DNA of 64,000 nucleotides from Candidatus Omnitrophota bacterium (GTDB taxonomy: Bacteria > Omnitrophota > Gorgyraeia > 2-02-FULL-51-18), in contig JAJVIE010000002.1 in NCBI GenBank assembly GCA_022072175.1, forward strand, positions 36,448 to 100,447, read 5' to 3'. Each line of letters opens with the position of its first letter. Position 1 is the stretch's first letter. The notes beneath the pieces were generated by a model. That model saw nothing but the letters and a program-made list of their open reading frames with translations, had not been told where the DNA came from and searched no databases. The position numbers and the translations under genes are program-made. Below, piece by piece: positions 14,702 through 24,208 of the stretch.

Positions 14702-16588
14702 TTAACTCAATTTATAGTATTCTATCTTTACACTTTTCTCAATAGGTTCGATATCAATAGGGTCGTCTATAATATCTGACTCCTCATCTTCTCCTTGCTG
14801 AGTTCCCTCTTCACTAGAGCTTTCGGGAGATTGTGCCATTACAGCTTCTTGGTTCTTTTGCTGTTCTCTCGCTTTTTCTTCGGCTTTCTCTGAAAATTGA
14901 GAATACCATTGTAAGTAAACAGGATTTAGGATTAAATCATCTGCTCCGGGTAAAGGGGGTAGGCCATCTTCCTCTCTAATTTCATTAAGGGTTTTCTTAA
15001 AAGAAACTTCTTTTTCTTGTCTTTCAAGAGCAAATTCCCTGCTTTCTCCGTCTAATCCTACAAAATAAAATTCTAAGTCAGAATCTAAGTATTGTAGTAC
15101 ATTACAGTTTACATAAGATTCTAAAAATTTCAATAAAGGGTAAAGGCCCTTGTCCTTAGATTGATTTAGTTTTTGAGCTGTATTATCTCCTGATAACCCG
15201 CCCTTTGCCCCTTCTTCCTTAAATCCAAACCCTATTTCTTGCGGATCAATTTGGTAAATTGAGCAAATAATCTTAATTAAATAATTCATCCACCCTTGGA
15301 ACTCAATATCTGAATGATTTTGAGTCAAAGGAATCCACTTAACTTCATCCATTCCAGCAAAAATAGGAGTCTGGAAAGAGTTTTTACTTCCCTTAATCAT
15401 ATGGTGCCACTGTTGCCTAATAGACTCTATCTTTCTACGAGGTAGTGGAGCTTTTAAATGTAAAATACCCTTAGCTGAAAATCCTTGAGTGAAGTAGGCC
15501 TTATTATAATATTCCGTATTTAAGTGGGAGGAAATTAAGCCTACTAATAGTTCTAATTCACAAATCCCATATCCATTATTATAAATATCTGTAGATAAGT
15601 TATAAATTCCTATTTTTAACTCATCTTCGGTAAAAGCTCTCTCAATTCTACCATTTATAACTTGAACGTATTTATAGGCCTCTTCTTCTAATAAGGTTTC
15701 GTCTAATTTAAGAATATCTCTTTCGTTGATTTTATCTAGGTATTTATCGGGATAAAGTAAATCTATGTTCGTTTGACTTCCAGGGAAAGAGTTATACTTC
15801 TTAAGGGAAGTTGAGGCGTACTTTACTGTTGAGGCATCTACTGGAAAGAAGTGATGTAATCTATTTGCTTGATCTGGCACTAATTCTGTAGCAATTAAAT
15901 CATAGGTTAGGCGATCTCGGACTACTGCCCTTAAATAAGAATTAAAATTCCATTTTTTAGTTTCAAATGGTCTGTTTTCTGATTCCCCACAATTCATTAT
16001 AAATTGTGCTGCTTTCTCAATTCTAGTTCTATATCTTTCTTGATAAATAGTCTTAGCTCTACGCTCTAACTCCCAATTTATAACTTCCTGAGAGTCGTCT
16101 GATTTATCTTGAGTTTCCTTTAATTCAGCTTCCTCGTTTAGTTCTATCCCATTTTCTTCTTTTGGAGGTTTTTTCTGACTTTCTTCTAATAACTCTTGTT
16201 TAATCTTTTCTAAAACTTCAGCTTCATTTTTAACTGAAATTTTAAAGCCTTTTTCGTAACCACTAGGGATAAAACTAGAGAAGTTAGAAACTTGATTTTG
16301 TCTAGTTTGGATGATTGAAGCCACCATGGAATCTTTAAGAGCCATTTGCTTTAAGAAATTAGGAGTTATTCTAGTGGCTTTTTCTTTATATCCTTGACTA
16401 TGAATCTTGTAATTAGGATCTTCAGTCACCGCCTTATAAAAGATAAAATCAGATTCTTCAGTGTCTTTTGACTTTTGAAGATCTAGTTCTCCCTCTAAAA
16501 TTTTCCGTGATTTATGGATTTGGGCATCAATGAAAGTTTCTCCCATCTCAACCACTTTTTGAAAGAGGTTTGTTTTTTTATCTAACAT
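14702..16588 (-). CDS. Portal protein
   Basis: About 628 residues from the ATG at 16588. I prefer this start to the GTG at 16603 because TTAGGTGAT forms a ribosome site just upstream of the ATG. The chain has the portal layout: a long N-terminal region with an acidic insert (residues about 145-180), a wing/stem core (QGWMNYLIKIICSIYQIDPQEIGF, with the IYxIPxxxxG-type portal motif) and an acidic Gln/Glu-rich C-terminus. The family forms the dodecameric vertex ring through which terminase pumps DNA. It is immediately downstream of terminase and upstream of minor head protein. A late-type promoter and a small hairpin lie in its leader. Confidence 0.82.
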   Translation of the reverse strand: MLDKKTNLFQKVVEMGETFIDAQIHKSRKILEGELDLQKSKDTEESDFIFYKAVTEDPNYKIHSQGYKEKATRITPNFLKQMALKDSMVASIIQTRQNQVSNFSSFIPSGYEKGFKISVKNEAEVLEKIKQELLEESQKKPPKEENGIELNEEAELKETQDKSDDSQEVINWELERRAKTIYQERYRTRIEKAAQFIMNCGESENRPFETKKWNFNSYLRAVVRDRLTYDLIATELVPDQANRLHHFFPVDASTVKYASTSLKKYNSFPGSQTNIDLLYPDKYLDKINERDILKLDETLLEEEAYKYVQVINGRIERAFTEDELKIGIYNLSTDIYNNGYGICELELLVGLISSHLNTEYYNKAYFTQGFSAKGILHLKAPLPRRKIESIRQQWHHMIKGSKNSFQTPIFAGMDEVKWIPLTQNHSDIEFQGWMNYLIKIICSIYQIDPQEIGFGFKEEGAKGGLSGDNTAQKLNQSKDKGLYPLLKFLESYVNCNVLQYLDSDLEFYFVGLDGESREFALERQEKEVSFKKTLNEIREEDGLPPLPGADDLILNPVYLQWYSQFSEKAEEKAREQQKNQEAVMAQSPESSSEEGTQQGEDEESDIIDDPIDIEPIEKSVKIEYYKLS

Positions 16589-16608
16589 ATTTGACCCGAT
16601 CACCTAAG

Positions 16609-16626
16609 TACCTGATTTTACAGGTA
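16609..16626 (-). repeat. Small hairpin in the portal mRNA leader
   Basis: TACCTG at 16609-16614 and CAGGTA at 16621-16626 form a 6-bp stem with a 6-base loop. It lies between the late-type promoter at 16647 and the portal ribosome site and could tune translation or stability. Confidence 0.4.
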
Positions 16627-16646
16627 TAAAGTTTTATTAGTTTTAA

Positions 16647-16658
16647 AAATTATATCAA
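16647..16658 (-). promoter_or_regulatory. Late-type promoter element before the portal gene
   Basis: The minus strand reads TTGATATAATTT, with the hexamer at 16649-16654, in the gap after the terminase stop codon. The predicted leader is about 55 bases. Confidence 0.7.
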
Positions 16659-16668
16659 TTACTTTAAA

Positions 16669-18459
16669 TTAAAAGTAACCACCTATCCCATCATCTAACT
16701 CGTCCGCTATCTCTTCCCTCGGAACTAGCTTTTTAGTCACTGGATCTTGTATAAACATGGAAGAGTTATCGGAAAAGTCGGCGTCTAATTTACCACTAAT
16801 CATTAAACTCTTTATGCTCGTTGCTCCTCCAATAGAATCGTCCAAGGTAGATTGAAAATCATCTTTTAGATTCCTTCCTTCATTCTCAGCTGTTATGAGA
16901 CAAGCAATGGCCAAAGAGTCGGCGAAGTCGTCATGTCCTCCTGGAGGATGACTTATTCTAACCGTTCCCGCATTAGTTTGATTAACTATCAATTCCTTAA
17001 TCTCTTTGGTTTGTAAAGGATTATCTAATAACTCTATTTTACGGTCATGTATCAATTTTTTCAAGTTAAAAAATATCTTCTTTTTATAATTCAAGTTAAA
17101 GACGTTCTCTACTAAAACTACTCCGTGTTGCTCAAAGAGTTCTCTTAAAGGATTAAATGAATACTGATCGGCGGCAACTTTGGGAATATCGTATTCTTTA
17201 CAAATCTCACGGATATATAAAGCGACTTCGCTTGCTTTTACGGGAACTTGCCTAGTTCCTTCCCACCCCTTTGAGATAAATTGCTTAACGGTATTGCCAT
17301 CATATCCCACAACACTAAAAGTAAACCTATCTCCCTTAAAAGCTGCATCTATTGCAGCATAGTATCTCATTTCTGGGTTTTCTTTTTCAGGAGGTAGGAA
17401 GGTAATGCCTCGATTTACTGCTAAGTCTACAAATTCTGGTAAAATGAAGTTAGATATAGAATCAACAAAATTTGCTCTAATCTCATTATCAAAGGAGGTT
17501 GGATCAATTTGATATTCTTCTATAAATTCTGATTTACCTAGAATATTATTCCAAACCCATGAGGGAGACTTAAATACTACATAATTCTTTGGTAAAGTTC
17601 CCTCAACCCATTTTTGATACTCGTTATATAAAACCCCTGATTTTATCCCAGGAGATGAGAGCTTCATAAACAAGCCTTGATCTTTAAATTGAAGTAAAGA
17701 TGGCCTAACAGCTCTAATGATATCCTCATCTTTTTCCGCAGAATTTTCTTGTAAATTCCAAAATGCTATTTCATCCGCCAATAGGGTACAGATAGCTAGT
17801 CCTCTTGTAGTTTTCTTAGAAGCTGCTCCGACTTTAATAGTAACCCTAGAATATACTATTTCTCCATCCTCTATAAAAGGAACTTTTAAATTAAATGTTC
17901 GTTGTGTGTTTTTATTATCTTTATCGATCAACCTAGATAAAATAGGAGAATCTTCAAAAAATCCTCTAATAACATCTAATATTTCTTGGGAAAACTCAAC
18001 TGAATGTGATAATACTACTACGGAAGCCGTTCTAGTCTTCTTTAAATAAGGCCTCCAGTTTACTTTAATTGCACTAAAAGTAGCTATAGCTCCTGCAATT
18101 AGAGATTTACCGCTTCTCCTTCCGCAAACTAAATTGAGTCTTGTAATCCACTGATCACCTAAATCTTTCCAATCTCTTCCCGTCATGTATGTGAATAATT
18201 CTAATTCAGTCATCTCCGTATCGATTAAATCAAAAGATCCATCTGGATTAGTGTGCTCCATTCTTACTGAATGTTTAGTATTTTCATCTAAGGGCAATTT
18301 AAAAAGGGTCTTGAGGGCTACTCTTTGGGCTGGAGTGGGTTGGAAGTTTAGAAAACCTTTTGCCTCAAAGAAATTAGTTAATGGATCTTCTGTTATCTTC
18401 TTATGAATTTTAGAAAAGACGATTGCAAATTGCTTTTCGTCTAATTTAGAAATATCCAT
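16669..18459 (-). CDS. terL: Terminase large subunit
   Basis: The 596 residues show both terminase domains. The ATPase has Walker A CGRRSGKS (112-119) and Walker B LLADE (D229, E230). The RNase H-like nuclease has Asp-371 (YAAIDAAFKGDRF), Asp-431 (VAADQYS) and HDDFADS (509-515). It cuts concatemeric DNA and powers packaging through the portal. The start overlaps the small-subunit stop by one base (TAATG), so the two are coupled. Length is normal for the family and all key acidic residues are present. From this sequence I cannot tell headful from site-specific packaging. Confidence 0.93.
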   Translation of the reverse strand: MDISKLDEKQFAIVFSKIHKKITEDPLTNFFEAKGFLNFQPTPAQRVALKTLFKLPLDENTKHSVRMEHTNPDGSFDLIDTEMTELELFTYMTGRDWKDLGDQWITRLNLVCGRRSGKSLIAGAIATFSAIKVNWRPYLKKTRTASVVVLSHSVEFSQEILDVIRGFFEDSPILSRLIDKDNKNTQRTFNLKVPFIEDGEIVYSRVTIKVGAASKKTTRGLAICTLLADEIAFWNLQENSAEKDEDIIRAVRPSLLQFKDQGLFMKLSSPGIKSGVLYNEYQKWVEGTLPKNYVVFKSPSWVWNNILGKSEFIEEYQIDPTSFDNEIRANFVDSISNFILPEFVDLAVNRGITFLPPEKENPEMRYYAAIDAAFKGDRFTFSVVGYDGNTVKQFISKGWEGTRQVPVKASEVALYIREICKEYDIPKVAADQYSFNPLRELFEQHGVVLVENVFNLNYKKKIFFNLKKLIHDRKIELLDNPLQTKEIKELIVNQTNAGTVRISHPPGGHDDFADSLAIACLITAENEGRNLKDDFQSTLDDSIGGATSIKSLMISGKLDADFSDNSSMFIQDPVTKKLVPREEIADELDDGIGGYF

Positions 18460-19076
18460 TAAGTATCCGATTTTTCAAATAAGTAAGTGTAGTCTGTGTC
18501 TATATAATCCGACGTGTCTACTTTTACTTTGGCCTTCCCCGTATTTATAAGATCTTCGATTTTAGTTAAAATAGATTGCATTCCTTCGGAAACTAAAACC
18601 GATTCTTTTAAATGAGCAATTTCCCTAGATACATTCGGAATAGTTATTTGCATTGGTATACCGTTTGTATCTTTTAAAATCTCTCCGGACGTAGGGTGTC
18701 TTTTTATAAAATCTCCATATCTCTCGAAGTATGATAAATAGCTTTGTAACTCGGTTTCCAATTGTATTATCCTTAATTTTTTAAAATTATTCTCAAGATT
18801 CAATAACTTTTGTGCATTTTGAACTTGACTACTTTGAATCTTTTTAAGGCCCTCTATGGCATAAGTCTTTCTTAGTTCTGGGAGATTCTCAGAATCTACT
18901 ATTTCTTGTATCCTATATTCAGAAACCCCTACAAGATTCGCTATCTCGGATACAGTCTTACCTTCCGCTAAGAATAAGTTTTTAACTTGCTCCTTAGTAA
19001 CTGCCTTTTTACTATTATCTTTTACGAGATAATAAACAGAATCCTCTTGTCTTTTTGAATCAATATCATCACTCAT
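18459..19076 (-). CDS. terS: Terminase small subunit (putative)
   Basis: The 205-residue protein directly precedes TerL. Residues about 27-60 (TKEQVKNLFLAEGKTVSEIANLVGVSEYRIQEI) form a helix-turn-helix, followed by a long helical middle suited to ring oligomerisation and an acidic C-terminal tail that could contact TerL. This is the usual design of small terminases, which recognise the phage DNA at packaging start. The ATG has no ribosome site, while TGATATAAT ends 6 bases upstream, so the mRNA is predicted to be leaderless. Confidence 0.75.
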   Translation of the reverse strand: MSDDIDSKRQEDSVYYLVKDNSKKAVTKEQVKNLFLAEGKTVSEIANLVGVSEYRIQEIVDSENLPELRKTYAIEGLKKIQSSQVQNAQKLLNLENNFKKLRIIQLETELQSYLSYFERYGDFIKRHPTSGEILKDTNGIPMQITIPNVSREIAHLKESVLVSEGMQSILTKIEDLINTGKAKVKVDTSDYIDTDYTYLFEKSDT

Positions 19077-19080
19077 GTTA

Positions 19081-19092
19081 AAATTATATCAA
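19081..19092 (-). promoter_or_regulatory. Late-type promoter element before terminase small subunit
   Basis: The minus strand reads TTGATATAATTT with the hexamer at 19083-19088, exactly 6 bases from the ATG at 19076. It marks the border between the replication-type genes and the packaging/head module. Confidence 0.72.
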
Positions 19093-19106
19093 TTCAATAA
19101 AATCAA

Positions 19107-19442
19107 CTACTTATAAATAGAGTCGGCTAACTCCTTGATTTTCTTAAATTCTAATGAGTCATAGGTTACTTTTACTCTACAAAAGGGGAGTATTTCTTGT
19201 ATAATTACCTTTACTTGCTCTAGTATCCTATTTTTATTAGAAAAAGTCCTACCGATCCAATCTAAACGAATTAAAATTAGAATATCCTTTCTATCCTCAA
19301 AAACAAGGAACTCGCATTTAGATATCCGTTTACTCGTTAAAAGTACATTTTCCCTTAAATTAGTTAACAAGGTTGGTGATTGTAACACTTCCATCTCATA
19401 TAACCATGAGAGGGCATTTACCTTTAAGTTGTTCTCTTGCAT
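19107..19442 (-). CDS. Hypothetical protein downstream of the RuvC-like gene
   Basis: The 111-residue protein has an alternating alpha/beta pattern (KRISKCEFLVFEDRKDILILIRLDWIG; EQVKVIIQEILPFCRVKVTY) but no recognised catalytic motif. A GGGAGGG ribosome site lies upstream and the ATG directly follows the RuvC-like gene stop. It is the last gene of the SbcCD/RuvC operon and so may have a DNA-related role; I cannot say more. Confidence 0.5.
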   Translation of the reverse strand: MQENNLKVNALSWLYEMEVLQSPTLLTNLRENVLLTSKRISKCEFLVFEDRKDILILIRLDWIGRTFSNKNRILEQVKVIIQEILPFCRVKVTYDSLEFKKIKELADSIYK

Positions 19443-20069
19443 TTATTTACCCTCCCTTACATTCTTTAAATAAGAATATCCCATACAAATAGAATCCGCA
19501 AGGTCTGCCTCCTCAGATCTCTCAACCTCATTTAATTGTAATCCAAACTTCTTATTGGCGAATTTACAAGCTAGAGTCTTAGGTGTAATTTTACTTAATT
19601 TAGTATTCTTAGTACTTAATTTCTTATTGAGAGTTTTCGCTTCTTTATTTTGAAGTTTGTCCGAATCTGATAATTTCAACCCTAAATGAGTTCGCCACCC
19701 ATCTTTCCCAGTAACATCATAATATACTATTTTATTGAAATCTACCTTATTTTCTAGTAACTTATTCAAGAAAATCCAATGTAAACCATCCAAAACCTTT
19801 TGGCCCAGTCTCTGTTTAGATCCAGCTATCTCTTCAATTACTATAATATCGGGATTTACTTTCTGGACGACCTTGAGCAATTCCTTAGAGATCTCAAGCA
19901 TTTTTACTAATTGTTTTTCTGGATATTTTAAATCTTTAAACCCCTTACTTATTTTTGAGGGGCTAGGGGGCTTTATGGTAAAAAAATCTAATAAAGATTC
20001 CTCTTTAATTGAAAATATACTTATTCCAGAGCAAGTAGTAGATAAATCTAGGGATAAAAGTTTACTCAT
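19443..20069 (-). CDS. RuvC-like (RNase H fold) Holliday-junction resolvase
   Basis: The 208-residue protein starts with LLSLDLSTTCSG (Asp-8), the first acidic motif of the RuvC fold. IIVIEEIAG (Glu-79/80) is the second and EEADLADSICMG (E186-D192) the C-terminal pair. The family cuts four-way DNA junctions. In phages it resolves recombination intermediates and branched DNA before packaging. There is a Lys-rich insert near residues 135-160. It overlaps the end of the zinc-ribbon gene by four bases and is part of the recombination operon with SbcC/SbcD. Confidence 0.82.
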   Translation of the reverse strand: MSKLLSLDLSTTCSGISIFSIKEESLLDFFTIKPPSPSKISKGFKDLKYPEKQLVKMLEISKELLKVVQKVNPDIIVIEEIAGSKQRLGQKVLDGLHWIFLNKLLENKVDFNKIVYYDVTGKDGWRTHLGLKLSDSDKLQNKEAKTLNKKLSTKNTKLSKITPKTLACKFANKKFGLQLNEVERSEEADLADSICMGYSYLKNVREGK

Positions 20070-20407
20070 ATATCATCGATCTTCTTTCTACGCTCACCTT
20101 TCTCATTTAGAAAGTTATTAGATACCGCAAAGCTATTAGTTTTATTTAGCTGTATAACATCATCTAAATCTACGTCCCTAGAGTGGTTCCTCGATCTCTC
20201 TTTTAACATCTTATCTGAATCTTTTAATTTAGATTTATTAGTAGCTGAATTAACTTTAACCATAAATTTAGAAGAGGGGCAACTTATCTTGGGAGATAAG
20301 AATGCACATTCTTCATCTATCTTTTGAGGACACTCATCTTTACTAAGATCTTTAAACGATTCCTTCTCGAATCCACAATTGGGGCATGAATAAAGTTTCA
20401 GAGTCAT
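20066..20407 (-). CDS. Zinc-ribbon protein (FmdB-like N-terminus)
   Basis: The 113-residue protein begins LYSCPNCGFEKESF, the CxxC start of an FmdB-type zinc ribbon. The next cysteines (DECPQK, EECAFL, ISCPSS) can supply the other ligands. The C-terminal half is basic and polar with NHSRDVDLDDVIQL and probably disordered. Such proteins are often regulatory or nucleic-acid-binding adaptors; the exact role here is unknown. There is no ribosome site, and a TATATT hexamer with AGC before it lies 6 bases upstream of the ATG, resembling the leaderless starts elsewhere in this genome. It lies between SbcC and the RuvC-like gene. Confidence 0.6.
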   Translation of the reverse strand: MTLKLYSCPNCGFEKESFKDLSKDECPQKIDEECAFLSPKISCPSSKFMVKVNSATNKSKLKDSDKMLKERSRNHSRDVDLDDVIQLNKTNSFAVSNNFLNEKGERRKKIDDI

Positions 20408-20420
20408 GCTTAAAATATAG

Positions 20421-22337
20421 CTAAATTTTATCTTTTAGGGTAGATTTTCCCTCCCGCTTCTCTATTAAAACGGTACGATCTACTATGCTCTTAAATAAAC
20501 TGTTATGCTCTATTATCAGAGTATTACCTTTTAAAGTAGATAGTAAATTTAAACACCTTTGCATGCTTTCTTCGGATAAAAACCTGAAATATTCGTCGAG
20601 GAAGCGTATATTGAACTTATTTGCCCCCCTATTTTGGAGAATTTCAGATAAAGCTAAATCCACAGCTAAGGACACCCTAGTGCTTTCTCCTCCAGAAAGT
20701 AAACCATAACCCTTTTCAGCCCCTTCGTGTAAAATAGTCACCTCTACTTTATTATCTGAGTTATGGAAGCGTATCTTTATAGGAGTCTCGAACAATTCTT
20801 TAAGGTAATTGTTACTTTTAGAGTTTAAGTCATTAAGTAGAGTATCATAGGCATATACCTTCGCTTTTTTAAAGGAATTTTTCACTAAATTCAATTTAGT
20901 AACTTTATCGCTCATAATGGAATGTACTTTCTTTAATTCCTCTAAATCTTGAGTTTTTTCGACTATTTTAGCCTCTAATTCCTTAATATTTTCTAAATCT
21001 TTATTAAAATCTTGATTTTTCTCGTGAAATTCTAACTTATTGCTTAATTTTTCAATATTTTGTTTTATATTATGTAATTCTCGTTTAGAAGATTCTTTTT
21101 TAGTTTTATCCTCTCTAAGTTTTAATATATCTCCAGATATCTCTTCTAGGTATTCTTGATTCTTCTTTACTTCGATTTGTAAATTAGATAACTTACTTGT
21201 CCCTTTTTCTGACTTGGCTTTTATAGAGTAAATTGACTCGATTGCCGATTTAGTAGATTCTATTTTAAAATAAAGTTGCGTTAAAACTGATTCTAGCCTA
21301 GAAATGTCTTCTTTCTCATTTTCAAACTTCAATTCTTGGTGGAGTTCTTGCTCGCAAGTGGGACATTTTTCATGTTTAGCTTGAGTTAAACTTTTTAATT
21401 GATTTATGTTATTCCCTATGTTATTACGCTGCTCCTCTAGTAAGTGCAATTCCCTTTGTAGTGCTTTGAAATCGCTTTCTAAGGAATTTTCACTTATTTT
21501 AGCTTTTATGACTTCTTCGTTTATTTTATTGAAGTTCTCTTGCGTAGATTTTCTGATAACTTCCAATTCCCCCAAAGCCTCTTCAAAATCTGGATAATTT
21601 TCTATTTCTTGACTTAATAGTGTACTTTTACTTTGTAAGTCAACTAACTCTTCTTGTATTTCTAAGATTGCCTTTTGATTAGATTCTTGTTTAGATACTA
21701 AGAAATTTTTAGTCGTAATAAGTAGTTGGTTTTTATGGGAAATGTCATTCACTACTAAATTGATATTACTTAATAACTTCCTTTCTAAATCTTCTTCATT
21801 TTTTAGTATTTCATGAGTTCTTTTATAGGCTTTATCGAATAATTGTAAATTTTCTATCTCAGATAAAATCTTAAATCTATCCTCCTGAGAGGCAGTCATA
21901 AATTTTTTAGGGTAATTTTGGGCAAAGTATACAGTTTGACAAAAAGTCTCAAAGGATATTTGAAGGAAGTTATCTATTATCTTTTGAGTGTCGCTCGCTG
22001 TACTTCCTTTAATCACTTTATTTTCATGGTCAATTAAATAAACTTCGTTTGGTTTTCTAGTTCTGATTAAACTGGAATATTTAGAAGTGCCGTCAAAGTG
22101 AATCTGAACTAGACATGACTTTTCTCCTAATTTTACAACATCATCTATTCCGACGTCTGACTTAGGGATTTTCCCAAAAAATGCCCAACTAACCGCATTT
22201 AGTATTGAACTTTTCCCAGATCCCTCTGGAGTATTGTCATCGAAATTCCAACCATCTATTAAAGTAACCCCTTCTGGGATCTCAAAGTCTATCTCACTCC
22301 AAGAAAGGAAGTTTTTTGCTGATATTTTAGTAATCAT
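20421..22337 (-). CDS. sbcC: SbcC/Rad50-like recombination ATPase (T4 gp46-type)
   Basis: The 638-residue protein has Walker A TPEGSGKSS (36-44), a Q-loop (TVYFAQNYPKKF, about 135-146), two long coiled coils around a zinc hook CPTC (325-328), the ABC signature LLSGGEST and Walker B IRFLDEY near the C-terminus. It is shorter than cellular SbcC but normal for phage gp46 or T5 D13. With the SbcD-like protein it forms a DNA-end-processing nuclease for recombination and replication. It directly follows sbcD by 3 bases, with a GAGGAGGG ribosome site. Confidence 0.92.
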   Translation of the reverse strand: MITKISAKNFLSWSEIDFEIPEGVTLIDGWNFDDNTPEGSGKSSILNAVSWAFFGKIPKSDVGIDDVVKLGEKSCLVQIHFDGTSKYSSLIRTRKPNEVYLIDHENKVIKGSTASDTQKIIDNFLQISFETFCQTVYFAQNYPKKFMTASQEDRFKILSEIENLQLFDKAYKRTHEILKNEEDLERKLLSNINLVVNDISHKNQLLITTKNFLVSKQESNQKAILEIQEELVDLQSKSTLLSQEIENYPDFEEALGELEVIRKSTQENFNKINEEVIKAKISENSLESDFKALQRELHLLEEQRNNIGNNINQLKSLTQAKHEKCPTCEQELHQELKFENEKEDISRLESVLTQLYFKIESTKSAIESIYSIKAKSEKGTSKLSNLQIEVKKNQEYLEEISGDILKLREDKTKKESSKRELHNIKQNIEKLSNKLEFHEKNQDFNKDLENIKELEAKIVEKTQDLEELKKVHSIMSDKVTKLNLVKNSFKKAKVYAYDTLLNDLNSKSNNYLKELFETPIKIRFHNSDNKVEVTILHEGAEKGYGLLSGGESTRVSLAVDLALSEILQNRGANKFNIRFLDEYFRFLSEESMQRCLNLLSTLKGNTLIIEHNSLFKSIVDRTVLIEKREGKSTLKDKI

Positions 22338-22340
22338 AAA

Positions 22341-23312
22341 TCAACCCTCCTCTCTATTTTTACATTCTTTTAGAATAGAAGCTCCTAGTAAAATAACGTC
22401 CTCTGGATATTTTACTACAGATTCGGCCCAAGTAGTCCATTTACTTACTACATCCATGTTAGGAGTTAGTGGAGTGTTAGACTCATCTTTTAGTTCTTTA
22501 ATATCCTCTATGATTTTTGTCTTGGGGGGTATTAATCTTAAGATCTCTTCTTTTATAGACTTAACTTCTAATTCCGTTCCTTGGATGATTATTCGATTAT
22601 AATTAGAGTCTCTTAGAGTTAAATTTAAGTCGGAGTCCTTATTCAAAGTAACTGTAATGTGCTGTGGGAATGAGGTTTTAATTAACTCTAAATTTGAATT
22701 TTCTAAAATTGCTATATATTTATCTTGATTACTTTCACCGAAGGAATGTGAAAATGGAGTACCTAGATATGTAATGTTATCCATTTCTTGATATTTATGA
22801 AAATGCCCCGAAATTACCTTTTTAAACCTAGAAAAGGCTTGTTTATTCACTGCTTTACTATTTTCAGTACAAAGTAACCCATTTCCATAATCAAAGCTGG
22901 TAATTTCAAAATGACCTAGTATGATACTATCGTCTGGGATTTTACTTAAAGTTTCTAATAAAACTTCGGTATTGGCAATATAGGGAACTGCACATAGTCC
23001 CTCTGATATCTCCTCTAATTTCTCTATTAGAGTCACATTAGGGAGGGATTGAAGCGGTAAAAGGGCATGACTTAGACAGTCTAAGTTGTGATAATCATGG
23101 TTTCCTATAATTATAAAAAAATGACACTCAGACTCACTAATTTTCTTGTAAATAAGATTTAAACACTCAGACCTAACAATAGCTTTAGTATCTAGTACAT
23201 CTCCTAAGAGGATCGTAGGGTTTCTCAACTGTTCGATAATATCGAACAGTTCATTTACTTCTTTGAGATTATTTAGAGTACAGTGGATATCTCCTATTAT
23301 AGAATATCGCAT
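22341..23312 (-). CDS. sbcD: SbcD/Mre11-like nuclease (T4 gp47-type)
   Basis: The 323-residue protein has all metallophosphoesterase motifs of the Mre11 family: GDIHCT (Asp-8, His-10), LLGDVLDT, IIGNHDYHN, LGHFE and SGHFHKYQ. It provides the Mn-dependent nuclease of the SbcCD complex. It overlaps the recA-like gene end by one base and precedes sbcC. Inside its coding sequence lies a perfect 11-bp-arm palindrome, listed separately. Confidence 0.92.
   Translation of the reverse strand: MRYSIIGDIHCTLNNLKEVNELFDIIEQLRNPTILLGDVLDTKAIVRSECLNLIYKKISESECHFFIIIGNHDYHNLDCLSHALLPLQSLPNVTLIEKLEEISEGLCAVPYIANTEVLLETLSKIPDDSIILGHFEITSFDYGNGLLCTENSKAVNKQAFSRFKKVISGHFHKYQEMDNITYLGTPFSHSFGESNQDKYIAILENSNLELIKTSFPQHITVTLNKDSDLNLTLRDSNYNRIIIQGTELEVKSIKEEILRLIPPKTKIIEDIKELKDESNTPLTPNMDVVSKWTTWAESVVKYPEDVILLGASILKECKNREEG
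23227..23251. repeat. 25-bp perfect palindrome inside sbcD
   Basis: The arms AACTGTTCGAT (23227-23237) and its complement (23241-23251) surround AAT. It lies in the codons for ELFDIIEQL of the SbcD-like protein. No other long palindrome was noticed in this operon. It could be an operator, a cleavage/cruciform site or chance. Confidence 0.55.
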
Positions 23313-24205
23313 TACTCACCTTTTGACTCAACTACACTTATCCCTTCGGAAGTTATTCTAAGGTTACAATCTTTTGGGAGTAAGATAGCCTTCCCTTCTT
23401 CATCCTTGAGGGCTTTCGCAAAATGATTCTTAGTTACCCTGAATCTAGTGTTTATTCCAGCTTTTACAGTCTTGCCCTTAACTGTTTTAGTATAATCACT
23501 TACCCTGCTACAATTTATAATTAAAGCGGCAATAAATTCTAACGCCCTACCCCCTGCATTAGTCTCTCCCACACTTCCAATATTAGCATAAGAGTAATTT
23601 ACTACTAAAACCGCTATATCTTGTTGTAATTGTTTAGCTACTATGGATTGAATACCTGCTCTATTAGTCTTAGCCTGTCCTCCAACCATTCCAGAGGATT
23701 CTGTGAACTTCATTTCAGAATCTCTCATAGAAGTCGTATTTCCATAAGAGTCTATGACTAATAAAACCTTAGCATCTGGGTAAGTGTCCTTAATTACGTC
23801 TAAGGCGGTATTTACGTTTTCCCATAACTCTTCTGTAATATTAGTACAAATAGTCATTACCCCATTAGGATCTATTCCATAAGTAATAAGATCTTCAGGG
23901 GTAGTCTTTCCCTCAGTTTCTACATAAATTACTATGTGATTTTGTAGCTGGGCTTGTTTAATTGCTTCTAAACAAGTAGTAGTTTTTCCAGAATCAGGCT
24001 TTCCAGATAATTGAATCCATTTTCCAAATGGAATACCAATTATTCCAAAATGAGTTTTCCACCATTCAGGAAGTACTATATAGTCACTAGGGTTACTAGA
24101 AACCTTCTCTAGTGAATCACCTAGGCCGAACTGATCTGCTCGCTTCTCATCCTTTTTAAACAATTCCTTCATTCTTTCTACAGTTTTACTTAAATCAAAT
24201 GACAT
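23312..24205 (-). CDS. RecA/UvsX-like recombinase
   Basis: The 297-residue protein has Walker A SGKPDSGKT (67-75), IVIYVETEGKT after it, Walker B-like VLLVIDSYGN, and the L2-side NYSYANIG...GGRALEF segment of RecA-fold recombinases. It should form filaments on ssDNA and drive strand exchange. It is smaller than RecA and lacks an extended C-terminal domain, like other phage UvsX/RecA-like proteins. GGAGTAA precedes the ATG. Its place beside SbcCD, a RuvC-like nuclease and (18 kb away) a UvsW-like helicase indicates a recombination-dependent replication scheme as in T4. Confidence 0.85.
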   Translation of the reverse strand: MSFDLSKTVERMKELFKKDEKRADQFGLGDSLEKVSSNPSDYIVLPEWWKTHFGIIGIPFGKWIQLSGKPDSGKTTTCLEAIKQAQLQNHIVIYVETEGKTTPEDLITYGIDPNGVMTICTNITEELWENVNTALDVIKDTYPDAKVLLVIDSYGNTTSMRDSEMKFTESSGMVGGQAKTNRAGIQSIVAKQLQQDIAVLVVNYSYANIGSVGETNAGGRALEFIAALIINCSRVSDYTKTVKGKTVKAGINTRFRVTKNHFAKALKDEEGKAILLPKDCNLRITSEGISVVESKGE

Positions 24206-24208
24206 AAT

